A stretch of 64,000 bases of DNA from Pontibacterium sinense (GCF_015209595.1 NZ_JADEYS010000020.1:36190-100189), one strand, 5' to 3'. Shown: positions 34,837-43,805, numbered from the stretch's first letter. Translations and numbers: made by a program. The notes: generated from the letters alone by a model not told the origin.

Positions 34837-36219
34837 ATGCTAGAAGATAAAAACAACAATTCCTCAATCACCGCCGTGGTTCAGGCCACCGACGCCGAAC
34901 ATCACCTGCATCCGTTTACCAATACCGGCGCACTGAATAAAAAAGGCGCACGCGTCATCTGTAAAGGTGAAGGCGTTTATCTGTGGGATAGCGAAGGTCA
35001 GAAGATTCTTGATGGCATGGCAGGCCTGTGGTGCGTCAACATGGGTTACGGCCGCAAAGAGCTGGTCGATGTCGCCACCAAACAGATGAACGAGCTGGCG
35101 TACTACAACACCTTTTTCCAGACCACGCATACACCGGCAGCAGAGCTGGCAAAAGAGATCGCCAGCGTGACCCCGGGTGACCTGAACCACATCTTCTTTG
35201 CAAACTCAGGTTCTGAAGCGATCGATACGATCATTCGCATGGTGCGCCAGTACTGGGCCATTAAAGGCAAGCCATACCGCAACATTCTGATCAGCCGGGA
35301 AAATGCTTACCATGGCAGCACCGTGGGCGGTACCAGCTTGGGCGGCATGAGCGGTATGCATAAACAGGGCGCGCCATTGGTGCCAAACATCGAGCGCATC
35401 CGCCAGCCATACTGGTATGGTGAAGCGGGCGACATGAGCGAAGAAGAGTTTGGTATCGCCTGTGCCAACGCGCTGGAAGAGAAGATTCTGGAAGTGGGCC
35501 CGGATAATGTCGCCGCTTTCGTCGGCGAACCAATTCAGGGTGCCGGCGGTGTGATCGTCCCTCCAGCGAACTACTGGAGCGAAATCCAGAAGATCTGCCA
35601 GAAGTACGATATTCTGCTGGCCGCTGATGAAGTGATCTGTGGTTTTGGCCGTACCGGTAGCTGGTTTGGCAGCGATACGCTGGCGATCAAACCGGATATC
35701 ATCTCGATGGCAAAGGGCCTGTCCTCCGGTTACCTGCCGATCGCAGCTGTTGCCGTGGGTGATCGTATCGCCAACGCACTGATTGAACACGACGATGATT
35801 TCAACCACGGCTTTACCTACTCCGGTCATCCGGTCGCGGCGGCTGTTGCGATTGAAAACATTCGCCTGATGAAAGAAGAAAACATCGTCGAATACGTAGG
35901 CAAAGATATTGGCCCATACTTTCAGCAGAGACTGCGTGAGACATTGTCAGAGCATCCGCTCGTCGGCCATATAGAAGGCGTTGGCCTGGTTGCCGGTATT
36001 GCACTGGTTAAGGATAAAGAGACAAAAGAGTTCTTCCCTAGTGATCTGGACATCGGCATGATCTGCCGCGACCACTGCTTTAACAACGGCCTGATCATGC
36101 GCGCTGTTGGCAGCCGCATGGTGCTTTCACCACCGCTGGTGATCAGCCACGCTGAAGTGGATGAGCTGATTGAAAAAGCACGCATCTGCTTTGACCTGAC
36201 ACTTGAGTCTGTTAGCTAA
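34837..36219 (+). CDS. spuC: Class III putrescine/polyamine-pyruvate-type aminotransferase
   Basis: 460 aa. Landmarks: HPFTNTGALNKKGARVI at the start (the active-site cap of SpuC-like enzymes), GLWCVNMGYG, FFANSGSEAIDTIIRMVRQYW, RENAYHGSTVGGTSLGG, FVGEPIQGAGGVIVPP, DEVICGFGRTG and SMAKGLSSGYLPIAAV, where the lysine forms the Schiff base. This closely matches polyamine:pyruvate aminotransferases, which convert putrescine or cadaverine to the aminoaldehyde using pyruvate. It offers a second, gamma-glutamyl-independent route next to PuuA/PuuB. Preceded by the TGTGATCACA site and followed by two tandem terminators. Confidence 0.9.
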   Translation: MLEDKNNNSSITAVVQATDAEHHLHPFTNTGALNKKGARVICKGEGVYLWDSEGQKILDGMAGLWCVNMGYGRKELVDVATKQMNELAYYNTFFQTTHTPAAELAKEIASVTPGDLNHIFFANSGSEAIDTIIRMVRQYWAIKGKPYRNILISRENAYHGSTVGGTSLGGMSGMHKQGAPLVPNIERIRQPYWYGEAGDMSEEEFGIACANALEEKILEVGPDNVAAFVGEPIQGAGGVIVPPANYWSEIQKICQKYDILLAADEVICGFGRTGSWFGSDTLAIKPDIISMAKGLSSGYLPIAAVAVGDRIANALIEHDDDFNHGFTYSGHPVAAAVAIENIRLMKEENIVEYVGKDIGPYFQQRLRETLSEHPLVGHIEGVGLVAGIALVKDKETKEFFPSDLDIGMICRDHCFNNGLIMRAVGSRMVLSPPLVISHAEVDELIEKARICFDLTLESVS

Positions 36220-36230
36220 ATCCGAGACAG

Positions 36231-36285
36231 GGAGTTGTTTTACAACTCCTTTTTCGCTGGCTACAGCAATGTAGCCAGCTTTTTT
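36231..36285 (+). terminator. Tandem terminators after the polyamine aminotransferase
   Basis: GGAGTTGT/ACAACTCC (36231-36249) followed by TTTTT, then GCTGGCTAC/GTAGCCAGC (36256-36279) followed by TTTTTT. Confidence 0.9.
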
Positions 36286-36344
36286 CAAGCACATACAGTG
36301 CGGTATAACCAACGCGGACAGGACTCCGATTCAGAGAGGTTCTT

Positions 36345-37184
36345 ATGCACAACAGATATCATCCGGACGCACAATCCGTAAGCTGGCAGAAAGATCTCGC
36401 ATCACTGATCGACCACATCCGCCTGCGCAGTTTTCCCAAAGTACTGGCTGACTTTCTCGCCACCCAGTGCCATTTTGATACAGTTCTGATGGTGACCTAT
36501 AAAAAGTCATTCAAACCCATCATCCTGCACCCAACCGATCCGGCGGATCAAAGCCCAACCCTGCATAACTACATCAATAAGTCCTACATTCTGGACCCGT
36601 TGTTTAATGCGATTCAGCACGGCATGTCACCGGGTGTGAGTCGTCTGGCCGAAATAGCCCCCGACTCGTTTGAAACCACCGAGTATTATCAGAGTTGTTA
36701 TAAAAACTTCGACCTGGTCGATGAGATCAACTTTGTTATCGAGCTGGATAAGCACGTCACCTGCACCATCTCGCTGGGCCGAAAATCCAGTCTGGGCACG
36801 ATTACACGTGCAGAGCTTCATCGCTTGCAGGATATCTATCCGATTATTAACTCACTGGTGCGTCAGTTCTGGCTGTCTCAGTCACAGGAATATGTGCAGT
36901 ACGAAAAATCTGATGGCGCCATGAAACAGGCACTTAATACCTTTGGCAGCGGCGTACTGACGCGACGCGAACAGGAGATATCAGGTTTGATCTTGCAGGG
37001 ACACTCCTCCAAAGCAATCGCCAACATGCTGAGCATCAGCCTGGGGACAGTGAAGGTCCATCGCAAAAACATTCATACTCGCCTGAACACCTCGACTCAA
37101 TCAGAGATATTCACCCTGTTTTTAGCACATTTGAATGAGCTGGAAAGCGCCGCAGCAGACGCAACAGCCATCATCAGCCATTGA
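36345..37184 (+). CDS. LuxR-type HTH regulator
   Basis: 279 aa. The C-terminal ~65 residues are a GerE/LuxR HTH: LTRREQEISGLILQGHSSKAIANMLSISLGTVKVHRKNIHTRL. The N-terminal ~190 residues (FDTVLMVTYKKS, YILDPLFNAIQHG, TEYYQSCYKNFDLVDEINFVIEL) resemble the globular sensor of LuxR proteins seen beside amine-catabolic genes, not the acyl-homoserine-lactone pocket; the canonical W-Y-D ligand residues are not evident. No receiver domain, so it is probably a ligand-responsive activator. It lies between the polyamine aminotransferase and convergent puuC. Confidence 0.88.
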   Translation: MHNRYHPDAQSVSWQKDLASLIDHIRLRSFPKVLADFLATQCHFDTVLMVTYKKSFKPIILHPTDPADQSPTLHNYINKSYILDPLFNAIQHGMSPGVSRLAEIAPDSFETTEYYQSCYKNFDLVDEINFVIELDKHVTCTISLGRKSSLGTITRAELHRLQDIYPIINSLVRQFWLSQSQEYVQYEKSDGAMKQALNTFGSGVLTRREQEISGLILQGHSSKAIANMLSISLGTVKVHRKNIHTRLNTSTQSEIFTLFLAHLNELESAAADATAIISH

Positions 37185-37300
37185 TGAGCCCCTTCTATTG
37201 AGGCATGTAGGGTAGAACCACCGCCCTCAGCCTGCATGAGCGCCTGATTCACCGCAAGTTACGCACGAGCGTAGCGATTCCCAACACCTAAACTCCATAC

Positions 37301-37327
37301 AAAAAAAACCGCTCAAATGAGCGGTTT
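37301..37327. terminator. Terminator between convergent LuxR and puuC genes
   Basis: AAACCGCTCA (37306-37315) pairs with TGAGCGGTTT (37318-37327); on the minus strand the stem is followed by an uninterrupted T run (37301-37308). Confidence 0.88.
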
Positions 37328-37387
37328 CAAAAGAAACCCGGTGGCCGTATACCGGGCAAATCACAACAATGCAGCCCCCGACCCGCC

Positions 37388-38872
37388 TTACAGACGGATC
37401 AGGACATTCTTAATATCAATATACTTTTCAAGTGCATGCAGGGATTTATCACGCCCGTTACCGGAGGCTTTAACGCCACCGAACGGCACGGTCGTGTCAC
37501 CTTCACCCCACGTATTCACCCACACCATGCCGCTTTCCAGCTTACGGCTGACCCGATGCGCACGCGACAGATTCTGTGTCCAAAGCGCAGCACCCAAACC
37601 ATAAATGGAGTCATTCGCCAGTGCGATAGCTTCCTCTTCGGTTTCGAACTCGCATACCGCCAGCACCGGCCCAAAGATCTCCTCTTTTACAAAGGTCATG
37701 CCGTTATGCGCGTTATCGACAATGGTTGGCTTAGCGAAGTAGCCTTTACCTTCCTTATACTCGGGCACACCACCCACCACGACATGACCGCCCTCATCCT
37801 GTGCAGAGCGGATATAGCGCTCAACAGTGGCGAGTTGCGAGCCATCTACCATAGGTCCCATGGTGGTCTTTGGATCAAGCGGATCACCCGCCTGAAAACG
37901 TGACGCCTCTTCCACCAGCGCGGCCATAAACTCTTCTTTAATGCTCTTCTCTACGTACAGACGAGAGCAAGCGATACAAACTTCACCCTGATTGGCGAAA
38001 ATTGCACTGGCTGCGCCCGCAGCAGCTTTCTTAATATCTGCATCTGCAAACACAAGATTCGGAGACTTTCCGCCTGCTTCCAGCCATACACGCTTCATGT
38101 TGGACTGACCGGCATATTCCATCAGCATACCCGCAACACGAGTCGACCCTGTAAAGGCCAATACATTAACATCCATATGCAACGCCAATGCTTTACCCGC
38201 GGTATGACCAAAGCCCGGCACGACATTCAGCACGCCATCCGGCATACCCGCTTCAGAGGCCAGTTCTGCGAGGCGCAGCGCACTCAGAGGGGACTTCTCA
38301 GAGGGCTTCAGAATAACCGAGTTACCGGCAGCCAGTGCAGGAGCAATCTTCCAGCTCACCATCAACAATGGATAGTTCCAAGGCGTGATCGCACCCACAA
38401 CACCCACAGGCTCATGGCTAATCATCGCCAGTGTATCTTCACCCGTTGGAGCAATTTCACCGTAGACTTTATCGATACACTCAGCGGTCCAGCGGAAACA
38501 GTCGATCGCATCCGGCACGTCGATATTGACCATCTCGCTGATGGATTTACCCATATCCAGCGTATCCAGCAACGCGAACTCATCTTTGTGGAGTTCAATC
38601 AGATCAGCCCATTTCTGCATGATCTGTTTACGCTGACGCGGATGCATCTCAGACCACGCACCCGATTTGAAAACTTCACGTGCGCAGTCGACGGCAAGAT
38701 CCACATCGGCGGCATCACAACTGGCAACATTCGTCAGCAGTTTTTCGGTAGCGGGGTTGATCGATGGAAAGGTTTCACCGCTCACCGCAGGTTGAAACTG
38801 TCCATTAATATAGGCTTGGCCGTGAAATGTCAGCGTTTCACTCTGTGCCTGCCACTCGCTATAGCTTTTCAT
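37388..38872 (-). CDS. puuC: Aldehyde dehydrogenase, gamma-glutamyl-aminobutyraldehyde type (PuuC)
   Basis: 494 aa. Catalytic Cys in NQGEVCIACSRLYVE, base Glu in WLEAGGKSPNLVFADADI, Rossmann motifs ITPWNYPLLMVSWKIAPALAAGN and FTGSTRVAGMLMEYAG. The N-terminal AYINGQFQPAVSGETFPSINPATEK and C-terminal SGNGRDKSLHALEKYIDIKNVLIRL are typical of PuuC. It oxidises gamma-glutamyl-4-aminobutyraldehyde (and probably free aminoaldehydes) with NAD(P)+. Its upstream 261 bp carry two ATACC/GGTAT-type dyads and a 28-bp MITE derivative. Terminator at 37301-37327. Confidence 0.92.
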   Translation of the reverse strand: MKSYSEWQAQSETLTFHGQAYINGQFQPAVSGETFPSINPATEKLLTNVASCDAADVDLAVDCAREVFKSGAWSEMHPRQRKQIMQKWADLIELHKDEFALLDTLDMGKSISEMVNIDVPDAIDCFRWTAECIDKVYGEIAPTGEDTLAMISHEPVGVVGAITPWNYPLLMVSWKIAPALAAGNSVILKPSEKSPLSALRLAELASEAGMPDGVLNVVPGFGHTAGKALALHMDVNVLAFTGSTRVAGMLMEYAGQSNMKRVWLEAGGKSPNLVFADADIKKAAAGAASAIFANQGEVCIACSRLYVEKSIKEEFMAALVEEASRFQAGDPLDPKTTMGPMVDGSQLATVERYIRSAQDEGGHVVVGGVPEYKEGKGYFAKPTIVDNAHNGMTFVKEEIFGPVLAVCEFETEEEAIALANDSIYGLGAALWTQNLSRAHRVSRKLESGMVWVNTWGEGDTTVPFGGVKASGNGRDKSLHALEKYIDIKNVLIRL

Positions 38873-38898
38873 TATTAATATTCTCCTGCTAGTTACCG

Positions 38899-38926
38899 GG
38901 AACCGACGAATGCGTCCGAGGGTTCC
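38899..38926. repeat. Minimal MITE derivative upstream of puuC
   Basis: 28 bp with GGAACC and GGTTCC ends and an internal TGCGTCCGAG, matching only the outer termini of the full elements at 27225 and 43806. Confidence 0.5.
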
Positions 38927-38966
38927 TTATTAGCCGGAGTCTACGCAATCGGCACTTTGCAGAGAT

Positions 38967-39067
38967 ATACACCCGAGTAGGTAGGAGCAAAAATGCAACT
39001 CTGCTCAATTCACAATCGTCTATAAACCCTTCTGTCTACCTACTAGGACATACCTACTCAACGGTAT
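38967..39067. promoter_or_regulatory. puuC/porin control region with two ATACC/GGTAT-type dyads
   Basis: Site one at 38967-38984 (ATACA, 8 bp, GGTAG); site two at 39050-39067 (ATACC, 8 bp, GGTAT) with an extra CTACCTACTAGG at 39036-39047. They sit between divergent puuC and the porin-like gene. Confidence 0.5.
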
Positions 39068-39133
39068 ATAAAGCACCCTCTCAAGTTCACGAGAATGTAA
39101 TCCTCACGTAAAAAATAAGAACGAGGAATAGAG

Positions 39134-39823
39134 ATGAAAAAGGTTCTAACAGGTCTCACTCTGGCGGTTGCTATGGGTAGCGCACAAGCTGCAGAGATTT
39201 CTGGCACCGTTGGCTTCACTAACGACTACCGCTTCCGCGGGATCTCCCAGTCATCAGGTGATGCAGCCATTCAGGGCAGCCTGGACGCCGCCTTCGACAA
39301 CGGTATCTATGCGGGTGTCTGGGGTAGCAATGTGGACTTCGGCGCTGGCGAAGATGCTCATCTGGAAGTGGATTACTATGTGGGTTACGGCGCCGATATC
39401 AACGATGATTTCAGCTACGATCTATCCCTGAACTACTACACCTATCCGGGTTACAGCTCCGATGCTGATTACACGGAAGTGATGGCTGGCCTTTACTACG
39501 GCGATCTGGCTCTGACCCTCGCCTACTCCAATGACTTCTTCCAGACCGGTGAATCCGCAAGCTACGTAGCAGTGGATTACAGCTATGGCCTGACCGATGA
39601 AATCAGCCTGGACCTGCATGCGGGTCACTCTTTCGGTGACTACTGGGGTTCTTCAGACATCGAAGATTACGAAGATTACTCCATCGGCATCTCCGGCTCT
39701 GTTGCTGGCCTAGACCTGTCTGCTGCATACCTGTTTAACGATGTAGAAGACGCTGACGAAACAAATTCCGATGCTTTCCGCAACGACGATACACTGCTGC
39801 TGACAGTTTCTCGTTCATTCTGA
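39134..39823 (+). CDS. TorF-family putative outer-membrane porin
   Basis: 229 aa with a clean signal peptide (MKKVLTGLTLAVAMGSAQA, cleaved before AEISG). The mature protein is a run of short amphipathic, aromatic-rich strands (FTNDYRFRGISQSSGDAAIQG, SYDLSLNYYTYPGY, VAVDYSYGL, LDLSAAYLF) ending LLLTVSRSF with the C-terminal phenylalanine recognised by the Bam machinery. This is the pattern of the TorF/Gcw_chp-type small beta-barrel. It may be the outer-membrane entry for cationic amines, given a strongly acidic sequence and its place opposite puuC, but that is inference. Confidence 0.85.
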   Translation: MKKVLTGLTLAVAMGSAQAAEISGTVGFTNDYRFRGISQSSGDAAIQGSLDAAFDNGIYAGVWGSNVDFGAGEDAHLEVDYYVGYGADINDDFSYDLSLNYYTYPGYSSDADYTEVMAGLYYGDLALTLAYSNDFFQTGESASYVAVDYSYGLTDEISLDLHAGHSFGDYWGSSDIEDYEDYSIGISGSVAGLDLSAAYLFNDVEDADETNSDAFRNDDTLLLTVSRSF

Positions 39824-40080
39824 TCAACATTCTAAAGGCCTGTTTGTTGACTGACATACAGGCTTTCAGCGCTGTAGGTATCCCCTTCTTCATACAGCGC
39901 TACCCCGGTTTCTTCAGTCATGGGGTCTCCTATCCCCTGCTCGTATAATGCTTTTGCCGCCTGCCGTACCGGGCGGCTTTTTTCTGCTTATCCGAGCAAT
40001 CATATCGCCTCGAATCCGGTGACCAAATTCACTATGCCACGACACCGCCTACCAGCCGCCCGATTCACAAGCCCGCTATC
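39824..40080 (+). terminator. Stacked hairpins and terminator after porin gene
   Basis: Three stem-loops follow the porin stop: AAAGGCCTGT/ACAGGCTTT near 39835-39866; AGCGCTGTA/TACAGCGCT near 39869-39901; and GCCGCC/GGCGGC (39956-39977) followed by TTTTTT, the best intrinsic terminator of the three. A TATAAT at 39944-39949 precedes it but leaves no room for a transcript. The last ~95 bases show nothing further. Confidence 0.65.
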
Positions 40081-40580
40081 CCTGTAGGGTAACCTTCAGG
40101 CTGAAGCCTACCTTACAACATCCCAAGCCTAGACCAATCACCTGCTTACTCCTATAGGGTAGACCTCAGGCTATCAGCAGGCTGAAGCCTGCCCGACAAC
40201 ACCCCAACCCGAGATCAATCACCTGCGTACTCCTGTAGGGTAGCCTTCAGGCTACCGGCAGGCTGAAGCCTGCCCTACAACACCCCAACCCTAGACCAAT
40301 CACCTGCGTACTCCTGTAGGGTAGCCTTCAGGCTACCGGCAGGCTGAAGCCTGCCCTACAACACCCCAACCCTAGATCAATCACCTGCGTACTCCTGTAG
40401 GGTAGCCTTCAGGCTACCGGCAGGCTGAAGCCTGCCCTACAACACCCCAACCCTAGACCAATCACCTGCGTACTCCTGTAGGGTAACCTTCAGGCTACCG
40501 GCAGGCTGAAGCCTGCCCTACAACACCCCAACCCTAGACCAATCACCTACTTGCCCCTGCAGGGTATACCGGCAGCGTGC
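40081..40580. repeat. 81-bp tandem array of REP-like palindromes
   Basis: Units start at about 40081, 40151, 40232, 40313, 40394 and 40475, with a partial unit at 40556. The period is exactly 81 bp after the first, shortened (70-bp) unit. Each unit has a ~44-bp imperfect palindrome from GTAGGGTAGCCTTCAGGC to GCTGAAGCCTGCCCTAC, and a ~37-bp spacer with AACACCCCAACCCTAGA and CAATCACCTGCGTACTC. Inner copies are almost identical; outer copies have diverged. No coding frame and no cas genes. Confidence 0.88.
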
Positions 40581-40604
40581 CCCGCCCTTACACGCCCCAC
40601 ACAT

Positions 40605-40635
40605 AAAAAAACCACCTTCTTTTCAGAAGATGGTT
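40605..40635 (-). terminator. Agmatinase terminator
   Basis: AACCACCTTCT (40610-40620) pairs with AGAAGATGGTT (40625-40635) with one mismatch; on the minus strand it is followed by TTTTTTT. Confidence 0.85.
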
Positions 40636-40663
40636 CTTAAATAGAAACGGAGATCCAGTCCGT

Positions 40664-41620
40664 TTACTTACTCAAGTAATCCCCACCCGCCCCCTTGTTG
40701 GCGGCTACGACATAGAGATACTCCAGTGCCAACGTGGCACCCGCCAGTGAGGTGATATCTGCATGATCGTAGGCAGGAGCCACTTCGACAACGTCCATAC
40801 CGATCAGATTCAGACCACGCAGCCCACGGATAATCTTCAAGGCGGTATCAATGCTTAATCCCGCAGACACCGGGGTACCGGTTCCAGGCGCGAAAGATGG
40901 GTCAAGACCGTCAATATCAAAGCTAACATAGACCTGCTTGTCGCCTACACGATCCTTAATCCGCTGAAGCGTGGCCTCTGGCCCGTGTCCATTCACCCAC
41001 GCAGCATCCAAGACTTCAAATGGATGACCATCGGTTTCGTAAGCGGTACGAATGCCGATTTGAAGAGAGTGCTCTGTATCCACCAGACCTTCATTCACCG
41101 CATGATGAAACAACGTACCATGATCGTATTTAGTGCCGCCGGAATAGGTATCCGTGTGGGCATCAAAGTGAATAATCGCCACCGGGCCGTGTTTTTTGGC
41201 ATAGGCACGCAATACCGGCAGCGTAATAAAATGATCGCCACCAAAGGTCAGTGCGGTTTTACCGGCATCCATAATCTGGCTGATATGCGCTTCCAGGTTA
41301 TCGACCAGTGTTTGTGGCTCACCGTGTTTAAACAAAACGTTGCCCGCATCTTCCACTTTCAGGTGGTCATCGAGTGCGAAGTTCCATGGCCAGCGCGCAC
41401 CTTCCCACACCATATTGACTGACGCAGAGCGAATACCCTCAGGCCCGAAACGGGCACCTGAGCGTCCGGATGTAGACATATCATAGGGTACACCGCTCAC
41501 AATCACTTCCGCATCGCTTTGCGACAGGTGGCGCAACAGCGGAAATTGCATGAACGTCATTCCCAGTGCGCCATATAGTGGCATTTCCGCATCAGCAACG
41601 GTCGTATGGTTCTCGGACAT
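40664..41620 (-). CDS. speB: Agmatinase (ureohydrolase)
   Basis: 318 aa from ATG 41620 (GGAGAG five to six bases upstream). The binuclear manganese site is visible in order: FGGDHFITLPV (His), IIHFDAHTDTY (Asp, His, Asp) and VSFDIDGLDPSFAPGTGTP (two Asp). FDAHTD and DIDGLDPS.APGTGTP are ureohydrolase signatures; length and the YDMSTSGRSGARFGPEGIR opening fit agmatinase or guanidinobutyrase. It would release urea and putrescine from agmatine, feeding the pathways in this region. Divergent from a LysR gene 117 bp away; its terminator lies beside the 81-bp repeat array. Confidence 0.93.
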   Translation of the reverse strand: MSENHTTVADAEMPLYGALGMTFMQFPLLRHLSQSDAEVIVSGVPYDMSTSGRSGARFGPEGIRSASVNMVWEGARWPWNFALDDHLKVEDAGNVLFKHGEPQTLVDNLEAHISQIMDAGKTALTFGGDHFITLPVLRAYAKKHGPVAIIHFDAHTDTYSGGTKYDHGTLFHHAVNEGLVDTEHSLQIGIRTAYETDGHPFEVLDAAWVNGHGPEATLQRIKDRVGDKQVYVSFDIDGLDPSFAPGTGTPVSAGLSIDTALKIIRGLRGLNLIGMDVVEVAPAYDHADITSLAGATLALEYLYVVAANKGAGGDYLSK

Positions 41621-41737
41621 CAGGCTCTCCAAACAAACGGTTTTTATATTTCCTTTAGAGTACCCAGAGCATTTTAATTATTGAAATGCATAGTTATGAT
41701 TCATATATGTACGATATACATACCACAGAGATGACTC

Positions 41738-42667
41738 ATGAAACCGTTGCGTCAATTTGACCTGAATCTGCTGATTATTTTTGAAGCGCTGATTACCGAA
41801 TCCCATGTCAGCCGTGCTGCTGAGAAAGTGTGTCTCAGCCAATCCGCCATGAGTCACGCATTAAACAGACTGCGGGAACAGATGAACGATCCTCTATTGG
41901 TGCGGACTGAAGGGGGACTTCACCCCACACCGCGTGCACTGGCGATGCTGCCAGAGGTACGAAAAGCCCTGCAACTGATTGAGCAAACACTCAACCCACC
42001 GCCGCCGTTTTCTGAAAGTCACAGCAATCGTAGATTCCGGATAGCCGCTACTGACTACTTCGAAACAGTGGTGTTTCCCGGCTGGTTCAGCCAGTTACAA
42101 CAACGTGCCCCACAGATAAAAGTTGAGATCGACCTGATTGCGATGGAGACTGCCTATTCACGCTTGGAAAAGGGCACCGTGGATCTGATTGTTGGACTGG
42201 ATGCCAGCCAGCCTCTACCACCTCGCCTGATCGTAGAGCCTTGGATTACACAACAGCAGGTCTGTATCGCTGGCATCAACAATAAAGATATAGCGGACAA
42301 CCTGAGTTTGGCGGACTATTTAAATCAGCCCCATGTGGTCTTTTTTGATCTGGAAAGTGAAACAGCCAACCCGATCGACAGCTGGCTCAGTACACAGAAT
42401 ACACAACGTGACCACATCTCCCGCATCACGAATTACACTGCAGGCGCGCGCATTACTGCTCGTACCAATGCGATCATGACGCTGCCATTTCATATGGCAC
42501 AGTTGTTCTGCGAGATGTTGCCGTTGCGGATAGTCACACCACCAGAGGGTATACCAGAGATTGAGATGACGATTGTTCAACATCCGCTATACGCCGAAGA
42601 TCCGGCAATACAGTGGCTGAAACAGGAGGTGCAGGGTTACGCCCGTGCCATGATGACAACGGGCTAG
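41738..42667 (+). CDS. LysR-family regulator beside agmatinase
   Basis: 309 aa. HTH: FDLNLLIIFEALITESHVSRAAEKVCLSQSAMSHALNRLREQMNDPLLVRT, the NodD/LeuO-like form with the SQSAMSHAL recognition helix. The effector domain covers residues ~90-300. Divergent from speB across a 117-bp AT-rich spacer with ATATAC-rich dyads, so it probably controls agmatine hydrolysis. It converges on the next LysR gene. Confidence 0.9.
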   Translation: MKPLRQFDLNLLIIFEALITESHVSRAAEKVCLSQSAMSHALNRLREQMNDPLLVRTEGGLHPTPRALAMLPEVRKALQLIEQTLNPPPPFSESHSNRRFRIAATDYFETVVFPGWFSQLQQRAPQIKVEIDLIAMETAYSRLEKGTVDLIVGLDASQPLPPRLIVEPWITQQQVCIAGINNKDIADNLSLADYLNQPHVVFFDLESETANPIDSWLSTQNTQRDHISRITNYTAGARITARTNAIMTLPFHMAQLFCEMLPLRIVTPPEGIPEIEMTIVQHPLYAEDPAIQWLKQEVQGYARAMMTTG

Positions 42668-42773
42668 CGACAGGGCGGTAACTGGGTACGATTAATCAAT
42701 CTGCACTTCTACAGTGACGTCACAATGAAAAGAACGTTATCGCGCGCAACGACCTGCGACACGGCGATAGGTG

Positions 42774-43709
42774 TTAATCACCCGCCACCGACGGATGGAG
42801 CGACGAAACAATGTTCGAAAACATCTCGACCGCTTTCGGTTGCTGCGCACGCTTCTTAACAATAGAAGCGATACCCAGCGTATAGAAACGGTTTTCTCCC
42901 GCGATCATCCTCAACTGAGCATTGTCCACGTAGGGTCTGGCGTAGTCCTCAGGCAAGAACGCGATATATTTACCCGACAGGATCATAGCTAACCGCGTCT
43001 CGTAGAAATACGCTGTGCCTTTCAGACTCATACATGACAGCTGCTCGTTAGCCTCTTCATGGGGTTTCAGGCCCGGTTGAATCGCCGTGAACTGGTTAAT
43101 CACCTCATCGGTAATCTCAGCTTCATCAAGGTCAAATAAAGGACTGGTTGGCCCACAATATAAGCGGCAGACATCGCTATAGAGCGGCAGGTATTCGAGC
43201 CCGTCCAGCTGACGATGATAAGGCGCCAAACCTACATCAGCCTCATCATTAAGCAACATCCGCTCGATTTCAGCCATGGAACACACTTCACTTCGCAATG
43301 AGATATCCGGCGCCTGGGTGAAAAACTGGCTGATCATCTCAGGAAACTTAGCTCTGGGATCCAGACTCATGCCATCACTCACAACGATGCGCAAATTGCC
43401 CGCAGGGTTTTGGCTCATCTCGTTGACGGTATCGCGAAACTCATCCAATGAGCTGAGTAACTTATTGGTCATCTCATAGATAACACGCCCTTCATCGGTC
43501 AGGGAAAAGCCACCTCGCCCGCGACGACACAAGGTCAGGTTCAGGCGTGATTCTAAGTTAGATATATGGATGCTGATGGTTGAGCGGCTAATATTCAGCT
43601 CGGTTTCGGCAGCGGAAAATCCACCATTATCGACCACAGCTTTGAATATTCGCAGCTGCTTAATTTCGAAATCACTGACCTGCCCGAGAGCATAATTGTT
43701 TGAACTCAT
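42774..43709 (-). CDS. LysR-family regulator upstream of the omega-amino acid module
   Basis: 311 aa. HTH: QLRIFKAVVDNGGFSAAETELNISRSTISIHISNLESRLNLTLCRRGRGGFSLTDEG, strikingly like the LysR at 12807 (GGFSAAE, STIS, RG.GGFS). It is divergent from the semialdehyde dehydrogenase at 44136, with a full MITE-like element between them. The repeated arrangement LysR + semialdehyde dehydrogenase + class III aminotransferase in two places suggests duplicated modules with different substrates. Confidence 0.9.
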   Translation of the reverse strand: MSSNNYALGQVSDFEIKQLRIFKAVVDNGGFSAAETELNISRSTISIHISNLESRLNLTLCRRGRGGFSLTDEGRVIYEMTNKLLSSLDEFRDTVNEMSQNPAGNLRIVVSDGMSLDPRAKFPEMISQFFTQAPDISLRSEVCSMAEIERMLLNDEADVGLAPYHRQLDGLEYLPLYSDVCRLYCGPTSPLFDLDEAEITDEVINQFTAIQPGLKPHEEANEQLSCMSLKGTAYFYETRLAMILSGKYIAFLPEDYARPYVDNAQLRMIAGENRFYTLGIASIVKKRAQQPKAVEMFSNIVSSLHPSVAGD

Positions 43710-43805
43710 GCGTTATCTTCTAAAACTGAACGTTTATAAATCATAACCCGACACCCATAACTTGATTGATATATTGCGAGCTAATTTCTGTCTCCTAAAA
43801 ATAAA

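Noticed and set aside
39944..39983. Possible small RNA from a TATAAT box to a terminator
   Set aside because: Only a few bases separate the box from the terminator stem, leaving no room for a transcript.
40081..40580. CRISPR-like periodic repeats
   Set aside because: The whole 81-bp unit including its spacer is repeated, so there are no unique spacers; the repeat is a long palindrome and no cas genes are present.
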